From a virus, in IMG/VR virus record IMGVR_UViG_3300029397_000035, positions 1 to 24,314 of that record: DNA of 24,314 nt, one strand, 5' to 3'. The notes under the pieces were generated by a model that did not search any database, was not told where the DNA came from, and saw only the letters and a program-made list of their open reading frames with translations. The translations under genes and the position numbers were made by a program. Below are positions 13,062 through 19,521 of this stretch, one piece after another (positions within the stretch are counted from its first letter, which is position 1; each line of letters starts with the position of its first letter).

Positions 13062-13619
13062 ATGAACTGTCGTCTCGGTGATCTGGCCATCGTGGTCAAC
13101 GATCTTGAATACCCCAACAACAACGGCTGTCTTCTGGAGATTCTCTGCCGCGCCACACCGGGAGCCCATTCAATCCCAGCCGACTGGGAAGGGCGCCCTC
13201 TCTCCACCTTCAAGTTTGGCAACCTTACTTGCCCTCCTGACCCGCGAAACACTGTCGTCTACAGGGATTGCGAGCTGCGCCCACTGCGAAACAGTGACAG
13301 CGCCGACGAAACGCTTGCATGGGCTGAGCTGCCCAAGAAGGTGGACAACCTGACTCCCGCCACAAAGCAGGACGAGGTGGTGACAGCCACCCTGCAGACC
13401 TCTTTCCTGGGCGCCACAGTGCAATGCGCCGAGCAATTCGTCAGCGGAGCCTGGAGCCTGACTGTGCGCAGTGGAGACATGGGATTTGACGTTCGAGTGG
13501 ATGCCCATATCGCGCCGCCTGGTGGCTTCCACCCTGGCGACCGCATCCGCCTGGAATACAAAAAAGGCGACAACCCATTTTTCGGACCCTTCATCAAGGC
13601 GCACTTGCTGAATGCATAG
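13062..13619 (+). CDS. Unknown phage protein under a LexA box
   Basis: 185 aa; AAGGA lies seven bases before the ATG. The N-terminal half (MNCRLGDLAIVVNDLEYPNNNG, NTVVYRDCELRPLRNSDSADETL, about 1-85) resembles a small family of phage proteins that start with CxIGDLAIVV and end with LRPLRDSDGxDE. The C-terminal half (about 95-185) is a separate predicted beta-rich region (VVTATLQTSFLGATVQC, WSLTVRSGDMGFDVRVDAHIAPP, GDRIRLEYKKG) without recognised relatives, so the gene may be a fusion. No function known. The SOS box suggests derepression on DNA damage, in step with prophage induction. Confidence 0.75.
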   Translation: MNCRLGDLAIVVNDLEYPNNNGCLLEILCRATPGAHSIPADWEGRPLSTFKFGNLTCPPDPRNTVVYRDCELRPLRNSDSADETLAWAELPKKVDNLTPATKQDEVVTATLQTSFLGATVQCAEQFVSGAWSLTVRSGDMGFDVRVDAHIAPPGGFHPGDRIRLEYKKGDNPFFGPFIKAHLLNA

Positions 13620-13650
13620 GCGCCTCTCATTACCAACGGACTTCAAAGCC

Positions 13651-13872
13651 ATGGAAACAGTCAACACCACCCAGCAGCCTCCCAACCCAAACAGCCCCAA
13701 CGGATGCTGGGCGCGGCACGGCTACCGAGTGGAGCGCACAGAGCGCGCCATGGGTTCCCCGAAGCGAGACATTTACGCCCCTGACGGCACGCTGGTGCTG
13801 GAGGATTCCGACTACGACGAAGAGATGGCCTATTGCCGCGAGCATGGGCTCCTGCAGCCTGCAACGGCCTGA
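13651..13872 (+). CDS. Hypothetical small phage protein
   Basis: 73 aa from METVNTTQQPPNPNSPNG. An earlier ATG at 13612, overlapping the previous stop, is equally possible and would add 13 residues. After a Pro/Asn-rich start comes a compact region: GCWARHGYRVERTERAMGSPKRDIYAPDGTLVLEDSDYDEEMAYCREHGL. The pattern of GYRV...IYAPDGTLV...YCREHGL suggests a small beta-sheet domain. No family or function recognised. It probably shares the transcript with the upstream SOS-box gene (31-nt gap). Confidence 0.6.
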   Translation: METVNTTQQPPNPNSPNGCWARHGYRVERTERAMGSPKRDIYAPDGTLVLEDSDYDEEMAYCREHGLLQPATA

Positions 13873-14299
13873 TGGAGATTGAGATGTGAGTGATTTGCCA
13901 GCATGCGGCCTGCATGCGCCCTCCCCCGCAGGGCTACAGCGGGGCCATCAAGAAAGAGCGCGGCACTGAAAAACTAAACCGGGCGTGGAGTTTGGCAATC
14001 CGAGATGCCGCCACCGACAGACCGCATGCCGGGTGATCCGCTCTTTTTCTTGATGGTGTCGGGGGTCGGCTCCCCGGTTCTTACAAACCAGGCCTGCAAG
14101 GCCCGGCTGGAATACTGCAAGAGGGTAATTGCGCCGGTCTTAGGCGCCCATCATGAACACCCCGGGAAAGTAACGGGGGCTATCTGGCGTGACTGCTCGA
14201 GCAGGTACGGCAGTTCAGGAATGGGCCTGGGCTGGCGGCAATCAGGAACACGGCGCTTGCGTCGTGGCGACAGTGGTCACGCCAGATAGCAAGTCAGAT
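13873..14299. ncRNA. Highly structured gene-free segment with two long inverted repeats
   Basis: No supported ORF. Elements in order: GCATGC-GGCCT-GCATGC; CCCCGC (13924-13929) with GCGGGG (13939-13944); a long-range stem between 13945-13960 (CCATCAAGAAAGAGCG) and 14039-14056 (CGCTCTTTTTCTTGATGG; two extra bases) enclosing 78 nt; and a perfect 15-bp stem between 14179-14193 (GCTATCTGGCGTGAC) and 14276-14290 enclosing 82 nt. The last extends by four more pairs if two G-U pairs are allowed. Local hairpins such as CCCCG-GGAAAGTAA-CGGGG lie between them. The pattern fits a structured RNA or a miniature inverted-repeat element; strand and identity are unknown. Confidence 0.4.
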
Positions 14300-14560
14300 C
14301 TACTTCTTCCCACCGCCGACAAGGTAGACCTTGCCCTCAGCCACGTTGTTGAGAAGCTCGCGATATGCATTCACTAAGTGATCGCGGCCAAGCCTGAATG
14401 CGGGGTCCGTCCTATCAGGTCCGTCCTGATGCTTGGCATCCAGCTGTGCAGCGCGTAGTTCTCTCGCAACCTGATGCGCGGTCTCTGGCGGAAGCGCCTT
14501 GACTACTGCCGTCACGATCATCGACAGCGCAGCGAATGCGCCACATTCCTCCTGGGTCAT
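14300..14560 (-). CDS. Hypothetical phage protein, helical
   Basis: 86 aa; GGAGG lies seven bases before the ATG. The start MTQEECGAFAALSMIVTAVVKALPPETAHQVARELRAAQ is the shape of a common small prophage family (MTPEEC..F.AL..I...LV..LP...). The rest, GPDRTDPAFRLGRDHLVNAYRELLNNV, is helical. No function is known for these proteins. It is on the minus strand, against the direction of the pL arm, and follows the structured segment tail to tail. Confidence 0.7.
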   Translation of the reverse strand: MTQEECGAFAALSMIVTAVVKALPPETAHQVARELRAAQLDAKHQDGPDRTDPAFRLGRDHLVNAYRELLNNVAEGKVYLVGGGKK

Positions 14561-14602
14561 ATAGCACCTCCAGTCTGTTGACCCATTCTAATTTCCAGCC
14601 GG

Positions 14603-14702
14603 GCCTGGGAGCCGCCCTCCTCCCTCCAATCCTTCTTACCCAGGCATGACCCGAAAGGTCACCGGCTCTTTATCTGAGCACAACTACCCCATCTACAGGT
14701 AG
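14603..14702 (+). repeat. Structured direct-repeat element, left copy
   Basis: A 28-nt core (14639-14666, CCCAGGCATGACCCGAAAGG and following) recurs at 15869-15896 with one mismatch. Both copies can form GCCTGG...CCAGGC followed by TGACC-CGAAA-GGTCA. Here it is followed by a hairpin GCACAACTACC / GGTAGCTGTGC (one mismatch, 14677-14707). The repeats flank the SGNH cassette. Confidence 0.6.
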
Positions 14703-14726
14703 CTGTGCGTTCTTGGTACCGATCGT

Positions 14727-15530
14727 TTAAATCAAGCCAGCCAGTTTTAGCGGGCTCACCCAAGCGGCTTTGACGACCTTGTCGAAGCCTTTTCCAGTGG
14801 GATGCAGTTCGTTGGCCCAGTCTTTAGGGCCAAGAGTGTTTCTACTATCAATAAACACGAAGCGGCCTGGCAATGAACTCTGCAACTGCGCCAATGTATT
14901 CGAGTGACCATCGATGATCAGTTTGACGCAGGCATTGTGGAGTTTCTTGGGTACCCGGGCATCCTCTAGTGCCGGGCGAATCCAGGCCTCGCCTCCCATA
15001 AAGCCCTTGCCTGTAACTGGCGCGTAGTCATAGTTGTGCGCGAAAAACTTCGCTGAACCAGGGATGGTGAGCGATGCTTCAGTGATTAGCTGAGCATAGG
15101 CTGCACGTACTTGTTGCTGAAGTCTGATGATGGTGTCTTCCCCGTCTCCTTCTCTAAAACACTCCTCTGCCGTGGTTGCATTCGAGCAATCGCCTTTGAG
15201 AAGGGGTCGGAGATCATCAAACCCAGCGAAGTCATTACCACCGCCGCTCAGCAATATGGCGTCGCAAGTTTGCCCATAAAAGCGAATCACACTTCGAAAG
15301 CGCTGCAGCCAGTAGCCTTCCGCAAACTTTCGAATTTCGACACCGTTTTTGCCGGTGACCAGGATCTTCCGACCTGTCGGCTTGACCAAATCCCCAATGT
15401 TGTTGATCAACGATCCACCCAACATTGGATAGTGGAACCAAGAGTCTCCAAATGCCAGAACTTGAGCATTACTCGGAACAGACTCCTGCAGCTCTTGCAT
15501 AGACCAATAGACCACATCGTTATGCGCCAT
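14727..15530 (-). CDS. SGNH/GDSL-family hydrolase
   Basis: 267 aa from MAHNDVVYWSMQ, chosen over an upstream ATG at 15584 because AGGAG lies just before it. SGNH blocks: VLAFGDSWFHYP with nucleophile Ser30; GGSLINNIGDL; AILLSGGGNDFAGF with Asn99 (block III); and DWANELHPTGKGF with His243. The acid residue is probably D237 or its neighbour, since the textbook DxxH spacing reads NELH here. SGNH hydrolases act on esters and on acetyl groups of polysaccharides or lipids. There is no signal peptide, so the enzyme is predicted to be cytosolic. It stands on the minus strand between two copies of a 28-nt direct repeat, which suggests a cassette inserted into the right arm. Confidence 0.85.
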   Translation of the reverse strand: MAHNDVVYWSMQELQESVPSNAQVLAFGDSWFHYPMLGGSLINNIGDLVKPTGRKILVTGKNGVEIRKFAEGYWLQRFRSVIRFYGQTCDAILLSGGGNDFAGFDDLRPLLKGDCSNATTAEECFREGDGEDTIIRLQQQVRAAYAQLITEASLTIPGSAKFFAHNYDYAPVTGKGFMGGEAWIRPALEDARVPKKLHNACVKLIIDGHSNTLAQLQSSLPGRFVFIDSRNTLGPKDWANELHPTGKGFDKVVKAAWVSPLKLAGLI

Positions 15531-15584
15531 GCCGTCTCCTAAAAGTGGAGCAATCAGGCTATGTGTTTCGATCTGTAGCGTCAA

Positions 15585-15833
15585 TTAGAGCAAAGGCTCA
15601 CATCCACCTATGCATTGACTGGTAGTGGCAATGCAACCCCTGGAGCCGCAGCAATCGCTCGCGGGCATTTTCTTTTGCTGATGGCCGATCCATGCAAAGC
15701 GCGACCACTCATCGCGCTGATGAGTACCCGTAGCTGGCTCGGTCATACAAGCCAGAGCTGCTACCCCTTTTGGTGTAAGCCGAACTCGTCTTGTTTGCCC
15801 TTTATGCGTCATGCAGAATTCAACGCAATTCAT
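15585..15833 (-). CDS. Weakly supported Cys-rich ORF upstream of the hydrolase
   Basis: 82 aa if started at MNCVEFCMTHKGQ; other Mets are possible and none has a Shine-Dalgarno. It contains TRRVRLTPKGVAALACM, which has a winged-helix or ribosomal flavour, and a Cys-rich tail (DCCGSRGCIATTSQCIGGC). It lies 54 bp upstream of the hydrolase start inside the repeat-flanked cassette. It may be a gene remnant rather than a functional gene. Confidence 0.3.
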   Translation of the reverse strand: MNCVEFCMTHKGQTRRVRLTPKGVAALACMTEPATGTHQRDEWSRFAWIGHQQKKMPASDCCGSRGCIATTSQCIGGCEPLL

Positions 15834-15846
15834 CAGTTTTTGCCGA

Positions 15847-15896
15847 GCCTGGCCCCCCCTCAACCTTTCCCAGGCATGACCCGAAAGGTCATCGGC
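15847..15896 (+). repeat. Structured direct-repeat element, right copy
   Basis: Core 15869-15896, 27 of 28 bases identical to the left copy (14639-14666). An upstream GCCTGG (15847-15852) can pair with CCAGGC (15870-15875) as in the left copy. It is followed 10 nt later by a terminator. Confidence 0.6.
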
Positions 15897-15906
15897 GCTC
15901 TATTCA

Positions 15907-15936
15907 AGCCCGCAGCAACCGCTTGCGGGCTTTTTC
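15907..15936 (+). terminator. Terminator abutting the next gene's RBS
   Basis: AGCCCGCA (15907-15914) pairs with TGCGGGCT (15924-15931), followed by TTTTC. The Shine-Dalgarno of the small membrane protein begins about 15 nt later. Confidence 0.85.
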
Positions 15937-15955
15937 TTTGCCCTCAGGAGATTTC

Positions 15956-16093
15956 ATGCATTCAACTCCATCCCCTGCCCACACCACAAAGCTGCTGCTC
16001 GCGGCGCAATGGGCTCTCACCGGCTTCGGCCTCTTCTGCCTAGTCGGCGCGGCCGTGGTGATCGCACTCACGCCAGAAGCCTGGCCCCTCTGA
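15956..16093 (+). CDS. Tiny single-span membrane protein
   Basis: 45 aa, MHSTPSPAHTTKLLLAAQWALTG onward, with AGGAG six bases before the ATG. One hydrophobic span covers about residues 14-38 (LLAAQWALTGFGLFCLVGAAVVIAL). No family recognised. It is first of a pair with the next small exported protein, 47 nt downstream, and both have strong ribosome-binding sites. Confidence 0.6.
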   Translation: MHSTPSPAHTTKLLLAAQWALTGFGLFCLVGAAVVIALTPEAWPL

Positions 16094-16140
16094 GCATTCA
16101 GCTTGGATAGCTGGACACGATTTTTGAACAGGAGATCTTC

Positions 16141-16338
16141 ATGCTGAAGACGATTGTTGACTCCCTGCTGGTCATCGTTGGCGCTCTGCTTCTCGCAGCC
16201 TGGCTGTCCGCGCCTGATGCCCAAGCCGATGAACCCCAATCCTTCACCCAAAGCCTGCGCGATGAGTTCGCTTGCCCGGGCATGCATGCCGAGTGGCTTG
16301 ACGAGAAGACCGTGCAATGCCTGAAAGAGCAACCTTAG
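16141..16338 (+). CDS. Small exported protein with CPGM...VQC motif
   Basis: 65 aa; AGGAG precedes the ATG. Residues 1-29 form a signal peptide or anchor (MLKTIVDSLLVIVGALLLAAWLSAPDAQA), with a possible cleavage after AQA. The mature part ends CPGMHAEWLDEKTVQCLKE. The two cysteines are spaced 17 apart and may form a disulfide in the periplasm. The same end occurs in the protein encoded at 16563, so these are two members of one phage family of unknown function. Confidence 0.7.
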   Translation: MLKTIVDSLLVIVGALLLAAWLSAPDAQADEPQSFTQSLRDEFACPGMHAEWLDEKTVQCLKEQP

Positions 16339-16562
16339 ATTGGCCATGACATGACCTTCTTGTAGGAAGTCTTTTCGCTCTTTTTGCACAGAAGGATAGA
16401 GAATAGCCATTGCAGATTTCACTGTCATAGCTTGTCTTCAGACAGCGCTGTTGCCTTTGCTACGCAGATGTCCATTCGAGGTCATCAACATGCGAGCTCT
16501 AGAGTGCCAAAGGGTGCAGCAGCGGCTTATGCGTCCGCATCCATCAACATAGACTAAGGCGT

Positions 16563-16832
16563 ATGGCAAAGCCACCAATCCAGCTTGAGCATCTACCCAA
16601 GAGGCGAAGCAGGAGCAACCACCTCCTTTGGAGGGTAGGATTCTTCTTGAGCGCCTCGGTGGTTTTGCTGACTTGCCTGCTCATCGGAGGCTGCAAATCC
16701 GAATCGGGAAAGAACCTTGAGGAAGCTGCTGTTGCACTCAAAATTTCAGCGCTTAGCGCTTGGCATTGCCCAGGAATGACAGCGATTTGGGTTAGCGAAA
16801 ATATTGTGAAGTGCGTCAGAGAAGAGCATTGA
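16563..16832 (+). CDS. Small lipoprotein-like paralogue with CPGM...VKC motif
   Basis: 89 aa. A basic N-terminus (PKRRSRSNHLLWR) is followed by a hydrophobic span (VGFFLSASVVLLTCLLIGGC, about 25-44). That span ends in a lipobox-like LIGGC, so it may be lipidated and inner- or outer-membrane anchored. The C-terminus HCPGMTAIWVSENIVKCVREE repeats the motif of the protein at 16141 (CPGMxAxW...VxC[LV][KR]E). AAGG lies close to the ATG. A bidirectional terminator follows. Function unknown; exported membrane-associated phage proteins made in lysogens can act in exclusion, but nothing in the sequence proves that. Confidence 0.65.
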   Translation: MAKPPIQLEHLPKRRSRSNHLLWRVGFFLSASVVLLTCLLIGGCKSESGKNLEEAAVALKISALSAWHCPGMTAIWVSENIVKCVREEH

Positions 16833-16852
16833 GCTCGACAATTTAAGAATGC

Positions 16853-16886
16853 AAAAAGCCCACACCTTTAGAGATGTGGGCCTTTT
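16853..16886. terminator. Bidirectional terminator
   Basis: GCCCACA (16858-16864) / TGTGGGC (16875-16881), preceded by AAAAA and followed by CTTTTT. It serves both the rightward lipoprotein gene and the leftward RRM gene, which converge here. Confidence 0.85.
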
Positions 16887-16902
16887 TACGCCAAGTAAAA
16901 AA

Positions 16903-17154
16903 TTACTTGCGTGTGTTGGCTAGCGATACAGAGATCACTCGACCACCCAATGACTGATCATTGAGGGAGTCGATCGCGGCTTTTGCTTGGGCAGCCGTGC
17001 CCATTTCAACAAAGCCGAAGCCGCGCGATTGACCTGTATTTCGGTCCGTTATTACTTCGGAGGACAGCACATCCCCGCAGCTTGAAAAATGTGATTTCAG
17101 CGTTTCGCGATCGATGCCATAGCCAAGATTGGAGACGTAGAGATTGCTTTGCAT
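16903..17154 (-). CDS. RRM-domain RNA-binding protein
   Basis: 83 aa, a single RNA-recognition motif with little else. RNP2 is LYVSNL (5-10) and RNP1 is RGFGFVEM (44-51), with aromatic positions Y6, F46 and F48 intact for stacking on RNA. The beta-alpha-beta-beta-alpha-beta order is complete (ALGGRVISV-type end as SLGGRVISVSLANTRK). Bacterial single-RRM proteins (cyanobacterial Rbp type, and proteobacterial relatives) bind single-stranded RNA and are often stress- or cold-responsive. A prophage copy is unusual. It lies opposite to the pL arm with its own terminator, so it is an independently expressed cargo gene. Shine-Dalgarno AAGG lies about six bases before the ATG. Confidence 0.92.
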   Translation of the reverse strand: MQSNLYVSNLGYGIDRETLKSHFSSCGDVLSSEVITDRNTGQSRGFGFVEMGTAAQAKAAIDSLNDQSLGGRVISVSLANTRK

Positions 17155-17287
17155 GGATTACCTTCTAAGTGAATTTCGCTACTTATTTTTCGGAGCGAAA
17201 GATGATTCCCAAGAGAACCACGGGAGTGCTTTGGTGAAGATTAGTCAGTAGCCAAAGCTTCTACTGAGGGATGAAAAATGATGCAGC

Positions 17288-17506
17288 TCAATTCAGCTGG
17301 TGACCAAGCACCATGCTCCGACCTTCAGCCAAAGCATATTTAGAGGCAAGCGACTCATCAGAAAAATGTGGGATGAACCGAAAGATTCGGTCATAAGTAC
17401 CACGACGAATAGAGACAGCAGCAGTGAATTGACCACTTGCGTCAGTCTGGGTGAGAGGTGTGACCACGTAGCGGCCAATCTGCTCTGTAGTGTTTTTGTG
17501 CAGCAT
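17288..17506 (-). CDS. Small protein resembling chromosomal 'VTP...FRFIP' family
   Basis: 72 aa from MLHKNTTEQIGRYVV, or 78 from a Met six residues earlier; no Shine-Dalgarno decides. The pattern of YVVTPLTQTDASGQFTAAVSIRRGTYDRIFRFIPHFSDESLASKYALAEGRSMV recalls small beta-proteobacterial proteins of the DUF6566-like type: two or three beta-strands, then a helix with A..YAL..G. Function unknown. It is upstream of the RRM gene on the same strand, so the two may form a cargo unit of chromosomal origin. Confidence 0.55.
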   Translation of the reverse strand: MLHKNTTEQIGRYVVTPLTQTDASGQFTAAVSIRRGTYDRIFRFIPHFSDESLASKYALAEGRSMVLGHQLN

Positions 17507-17524
17507 GAAAGCGGACGATCGCAT

Positions 17525-17897
17525 GCACGATTGCGCAGACCGTCAAATGAGATAGGGAAGGCCCTTGCTAAGTGCAGGGGGCAACGCAGATCCGGGATGA
17601 TGTTCAGGATCTGGTGAGTTCGCCTAGAGGGGTGTGACCACCGCGTGCTTTGCTAGAAGAGCGGCTACCTGCGGCCAAGGGGCGGCATTGGTGTCAGACA
17701 GGCACTGTTGGGGCGAACGGCCTTAACAGCGAGTGAGGCCAGTATAGGTGACCCGAAAGACCTTTGGTTGGAAATCTTCCGCGACCCCGGCCTGACGCTC
17801 CTCACATCAAAGCCTTCAAAAAATAAATTGATAGACCACTAAGGATTAACCATGTACTGTGGGCCTAGCGTTCGGATATTTACAGAGAGCCTCACCA
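17525..17897. other. 373-bp stretch without a gene
   Basis: No supported ORF on either strand. A GTGACCCGAAAGACC stretch (17742-17756) echoes part of the 28-nt repeat element. AT-rich DNA around 17815-17860 (including TTGATA) may hold the promoter for the next gene, but no well-spaced -10 was found. Confidence 0.5.
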
Positions 17898-18080
17898 ATG
17901 ACCAAAACTAAAAAATCAACAGTTCACCATGTCGTGGAGGCCAAGCGATGGGAGCTCAGCCGCGAAAAAGAGCGCATCACCTACCCTCCTGAACATGCCG
18001 GCCCCGTGCAAATGGAATGGCGCAAGCGAGAAAACTACTCCGCCACCGACCTCGACTACCGAGGCCGCAGCAAGATTTAG
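17898..18080 (+). CDS. Hypothetical small basic protein
   Basis: 60 aa from MTKTKKSTVHHVV. It is polar and basic throughout, and the end, QMEWRKRENYSATDLDYRGRSK, looks conserved in style (aromatic and charged). No family recognised. GAGAG lies upstream of the ATG and a GCGGGC terminator follows 23 nt after the stop. An in-frame start 13 codons upstream (17859) is possible but lacks a ribosome-binding site. Confidence 0.5.
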   Translation: MTKTKKSTVHHVVEAKRWELSREKERITYPPEHAGPVQMEWRKRENYSATDLDYRGRSKI

Positions 18081-18103
18081 AGAGCCTCCACAGAATTGCC
18101 TTT

Positions 18104-18127
18104 GCCCGCCATTGAGCGGGCTTTTTT
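18104..18127 (+). terminator. GCGGGC-type terminator
   Basis: GCCCGC-CATTGA-GCGGGC followed by TTTTTT. An ATG starts on the very next base (18128). Confidence 0.85.
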
Positions 18128-18244
18128 ATGAGTATCACCAGCATTACAAATACCACCACCGACAAGCGCTGCGGAAGCTGCGGCGCGCCTCTTCCTGAAG
18201 ACCTCAAAGAAGAGCAAGGTCAACCACTTCCTTGCGGCCACTAA
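18128..18244 (+). CDS. 38-aa ORF with zinc-knuckle-like cysteines
   Basis: MSITSITNTTTDKRCGSCGA then PLPEDLKEEQGQPLPCGH and stop. Cys-X2-Cys and a C-terminal Cys-Gly-His could bind zinc. The ATG follows directly on the T-run of a terminator, and a second terminator lies 25 nt after the stop, so the ORF exactly fills one terminator-to-terminator interval. There is no Shine-Dalgarno. It is supported only by this framing and the Cys pattern. Confidence 0.35.
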   Translation: MSITSITNTTTDKRCGSCGAPLPEDLKEEQGQPLPCGH

Positions 18245-18269
18245 CGGCCTCCACTCTCTCCACTTCACG

Positions 18270-18292
18270 GCCCGCCAATCAGCGGGCTTTTT
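18270..18292 (+). terminator. GCGGGC-type terminator abutting rdgC RBS
   Basis: GCCCGC-CAATCA-GCGGGC followed by TTTTT; CTGGAG and the rdgC ATG follow within 22 nt of the stem. Confidence 0.85.
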
Positions 18293-18309
18293 CTATTTCT
18301 GGAGTTCAG

Positions 18310-19521
18310 ATGTTCAAGAGCATGATCATTTACCGCATTGCCAAGAGCTGGCAGGGCGATCTGCAGGTGCTGGAGGATGCCCTGCAAAAGACAGTGTTTG
18401 AAGAGTGCGGCCCGACCCAGGAACGTTCCGTGGGCTGGGTGCCGCCGCGCGGCGAACCGCATGGCCCGCTGGTCGAGTCCGTGGCCGGTCAATGGGTCAT
18501 GCGCTTCATGACAGAGGCCAAGGTGCTGCCGGCCAGCGTGCTCAATCGCAAGGTCAACGAGAAGACCGAGCATATTGAAAAGACCGATGGCCGCAAGCCC
18601 GGCAAGAAGGAAAAGCGCGACCTCAAGGATGAAGCCAAGCTGGACCTGCTGCCCATGGCCTTCACCAAGCAAGGCAGCATGTGGGTCTGGATTGACCCGC
18701 AGGCCCGCACCCTGGTGCTCGATACCAGCGCGCAAGGCCGTGCCGACGAGGTGGTAACGCTGCTGGTCGAAGGCCTGCCCGGCTTTGCTTTGGCCCTGCT
18801 GGGCACCCATACCAGCCCGCAGGCCGCCATGGCGCATTGGCTGATGACGCAGGAGCCGCCCACCGGCTTCACCGCAGATCGCGAAACGGAGCTGAAGGCC
18901 ACGGACGAGTCAAAGGCTGTCGTGCGCTACGCCCGGCATCCGCTGGATATTGATGAGGTCCGCAAGCACATCGAGCACGGCAAGCTGCCCACCAAGCTGG
19001 CCATGACCTGGGATGACCGCGTGAGCTTTGTGCTGACCGAAGGCCTGCAGATCAAGAACATCACGCTGCTGGATGCGGTAATGGACGGCAACAGCAAAGA
19101 CGATGGCGGCTTCGATACGGATGTGGCCATTGCCACCGGCGAGCTGTCGCGCCTGATCCCCGATCTGATCGATGCACTGGGCGGCGAAGGCCGCACCGCC
19201 TTGGGCGACCTGCCCGCCTCGCTTCAGAACGCGCCTGCTACGGAAACTCTGCCAGCAAGCACTGCCAGGACCGCGCCCGCGCCACACTGCGAGGCCGCCG
19301 GCGATGGCCCAGACCCGCTGTATGCCGAAGCCGTTGAAGTGGTGCGCAAGGACCGGAAACCCAGCATCTCCTATTTGCAGCGCAAACTGTTGATAGGTTT
19401 CAACCGCGCCGCCGCGCTGCTGGAGCGCATGCAGGCAGAGGGGCTGGTGTCGCGCATGGATGCCAGCGGGAAACGCGCGCTCCTGACGCCCGCCACCCAG
19501 GCCCCCAGCGCCAGCAACTGA
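18310..19521 (+). CDS. rdgC: RdgC recombination-associated protein fused to an FtsK-gamma winged helix
   Basis: 403 aa from MFKSMIIYRI, with CTGGAG upstream; an earlier in-frame ATG at 18232 would span a terminator. Residues 1 to about 305 are RdgC: FxGW-type region SVGWVPPRG, WVMRFMTEAKVLPASVLNRKV, KEKRDLKDEAKLDLLPMAF, WVWIDPQARTLVLDTS, and the later MTWDDRVSFVLTEGLQIKNITLLD. RdgC forms a ring on duplex DNA and limits RecA; the normal length is about 300 aa. After a Pro/Ala-rich linker, residues 335-394 read DPLYAEAVEVV...SISYLQRKLLIGFNRAAALLERMQAEGLVS. This is the DNA-reading winged-helix gamma domain of the FtsK translocase, including the LQRKLLIGFNRAA recognition region. The fusion would give RdgC sequence-directed DNA binding, probably at KOPS-like sites. 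The domain calls are firm; the consequence is inferred. Confidence 0.92.
   Translation: MFKSMIIYRIAKSWQGDLQVLEDALQKTVFEECGPTQERSVGWVPPRGEPHGPLVESVAGQWVMRFMTEAKVLPASVLNRKVNEKTEHIEKTDGRKPGKKEKRDLKDEAKLDLLPMAFTKQGSMWVWIDPQARTLVLDTSAQGRADEVVTLLVEGLPGFALALLGTHTSPQAAMAHWLMTQEPPTGFTADRETELKATDESKAVVRYARHPLDIDEVRKHIEHGKLPTKLAMTWDDRVSFVLTEGLQIKNITLLDAVMDGNSKDDGGFDTDVAIATGELSRLIPDLIDALGGEGRTALGDLPASLQNAPATETLPASTARTAPAPHCEAAGDGPDPLYAEAVEVVRKDRKPSISYLQRKLLIGFNRAAALLERMQAEGLVSRMDASGKRALLTPATQAPSASN

Noticed and set aside
18265-18837. Minus-strand 190-aa ORF opposite rdgC
   Set aside because: Antisense shadow in a GC-rich gene; no RBS, no motif.
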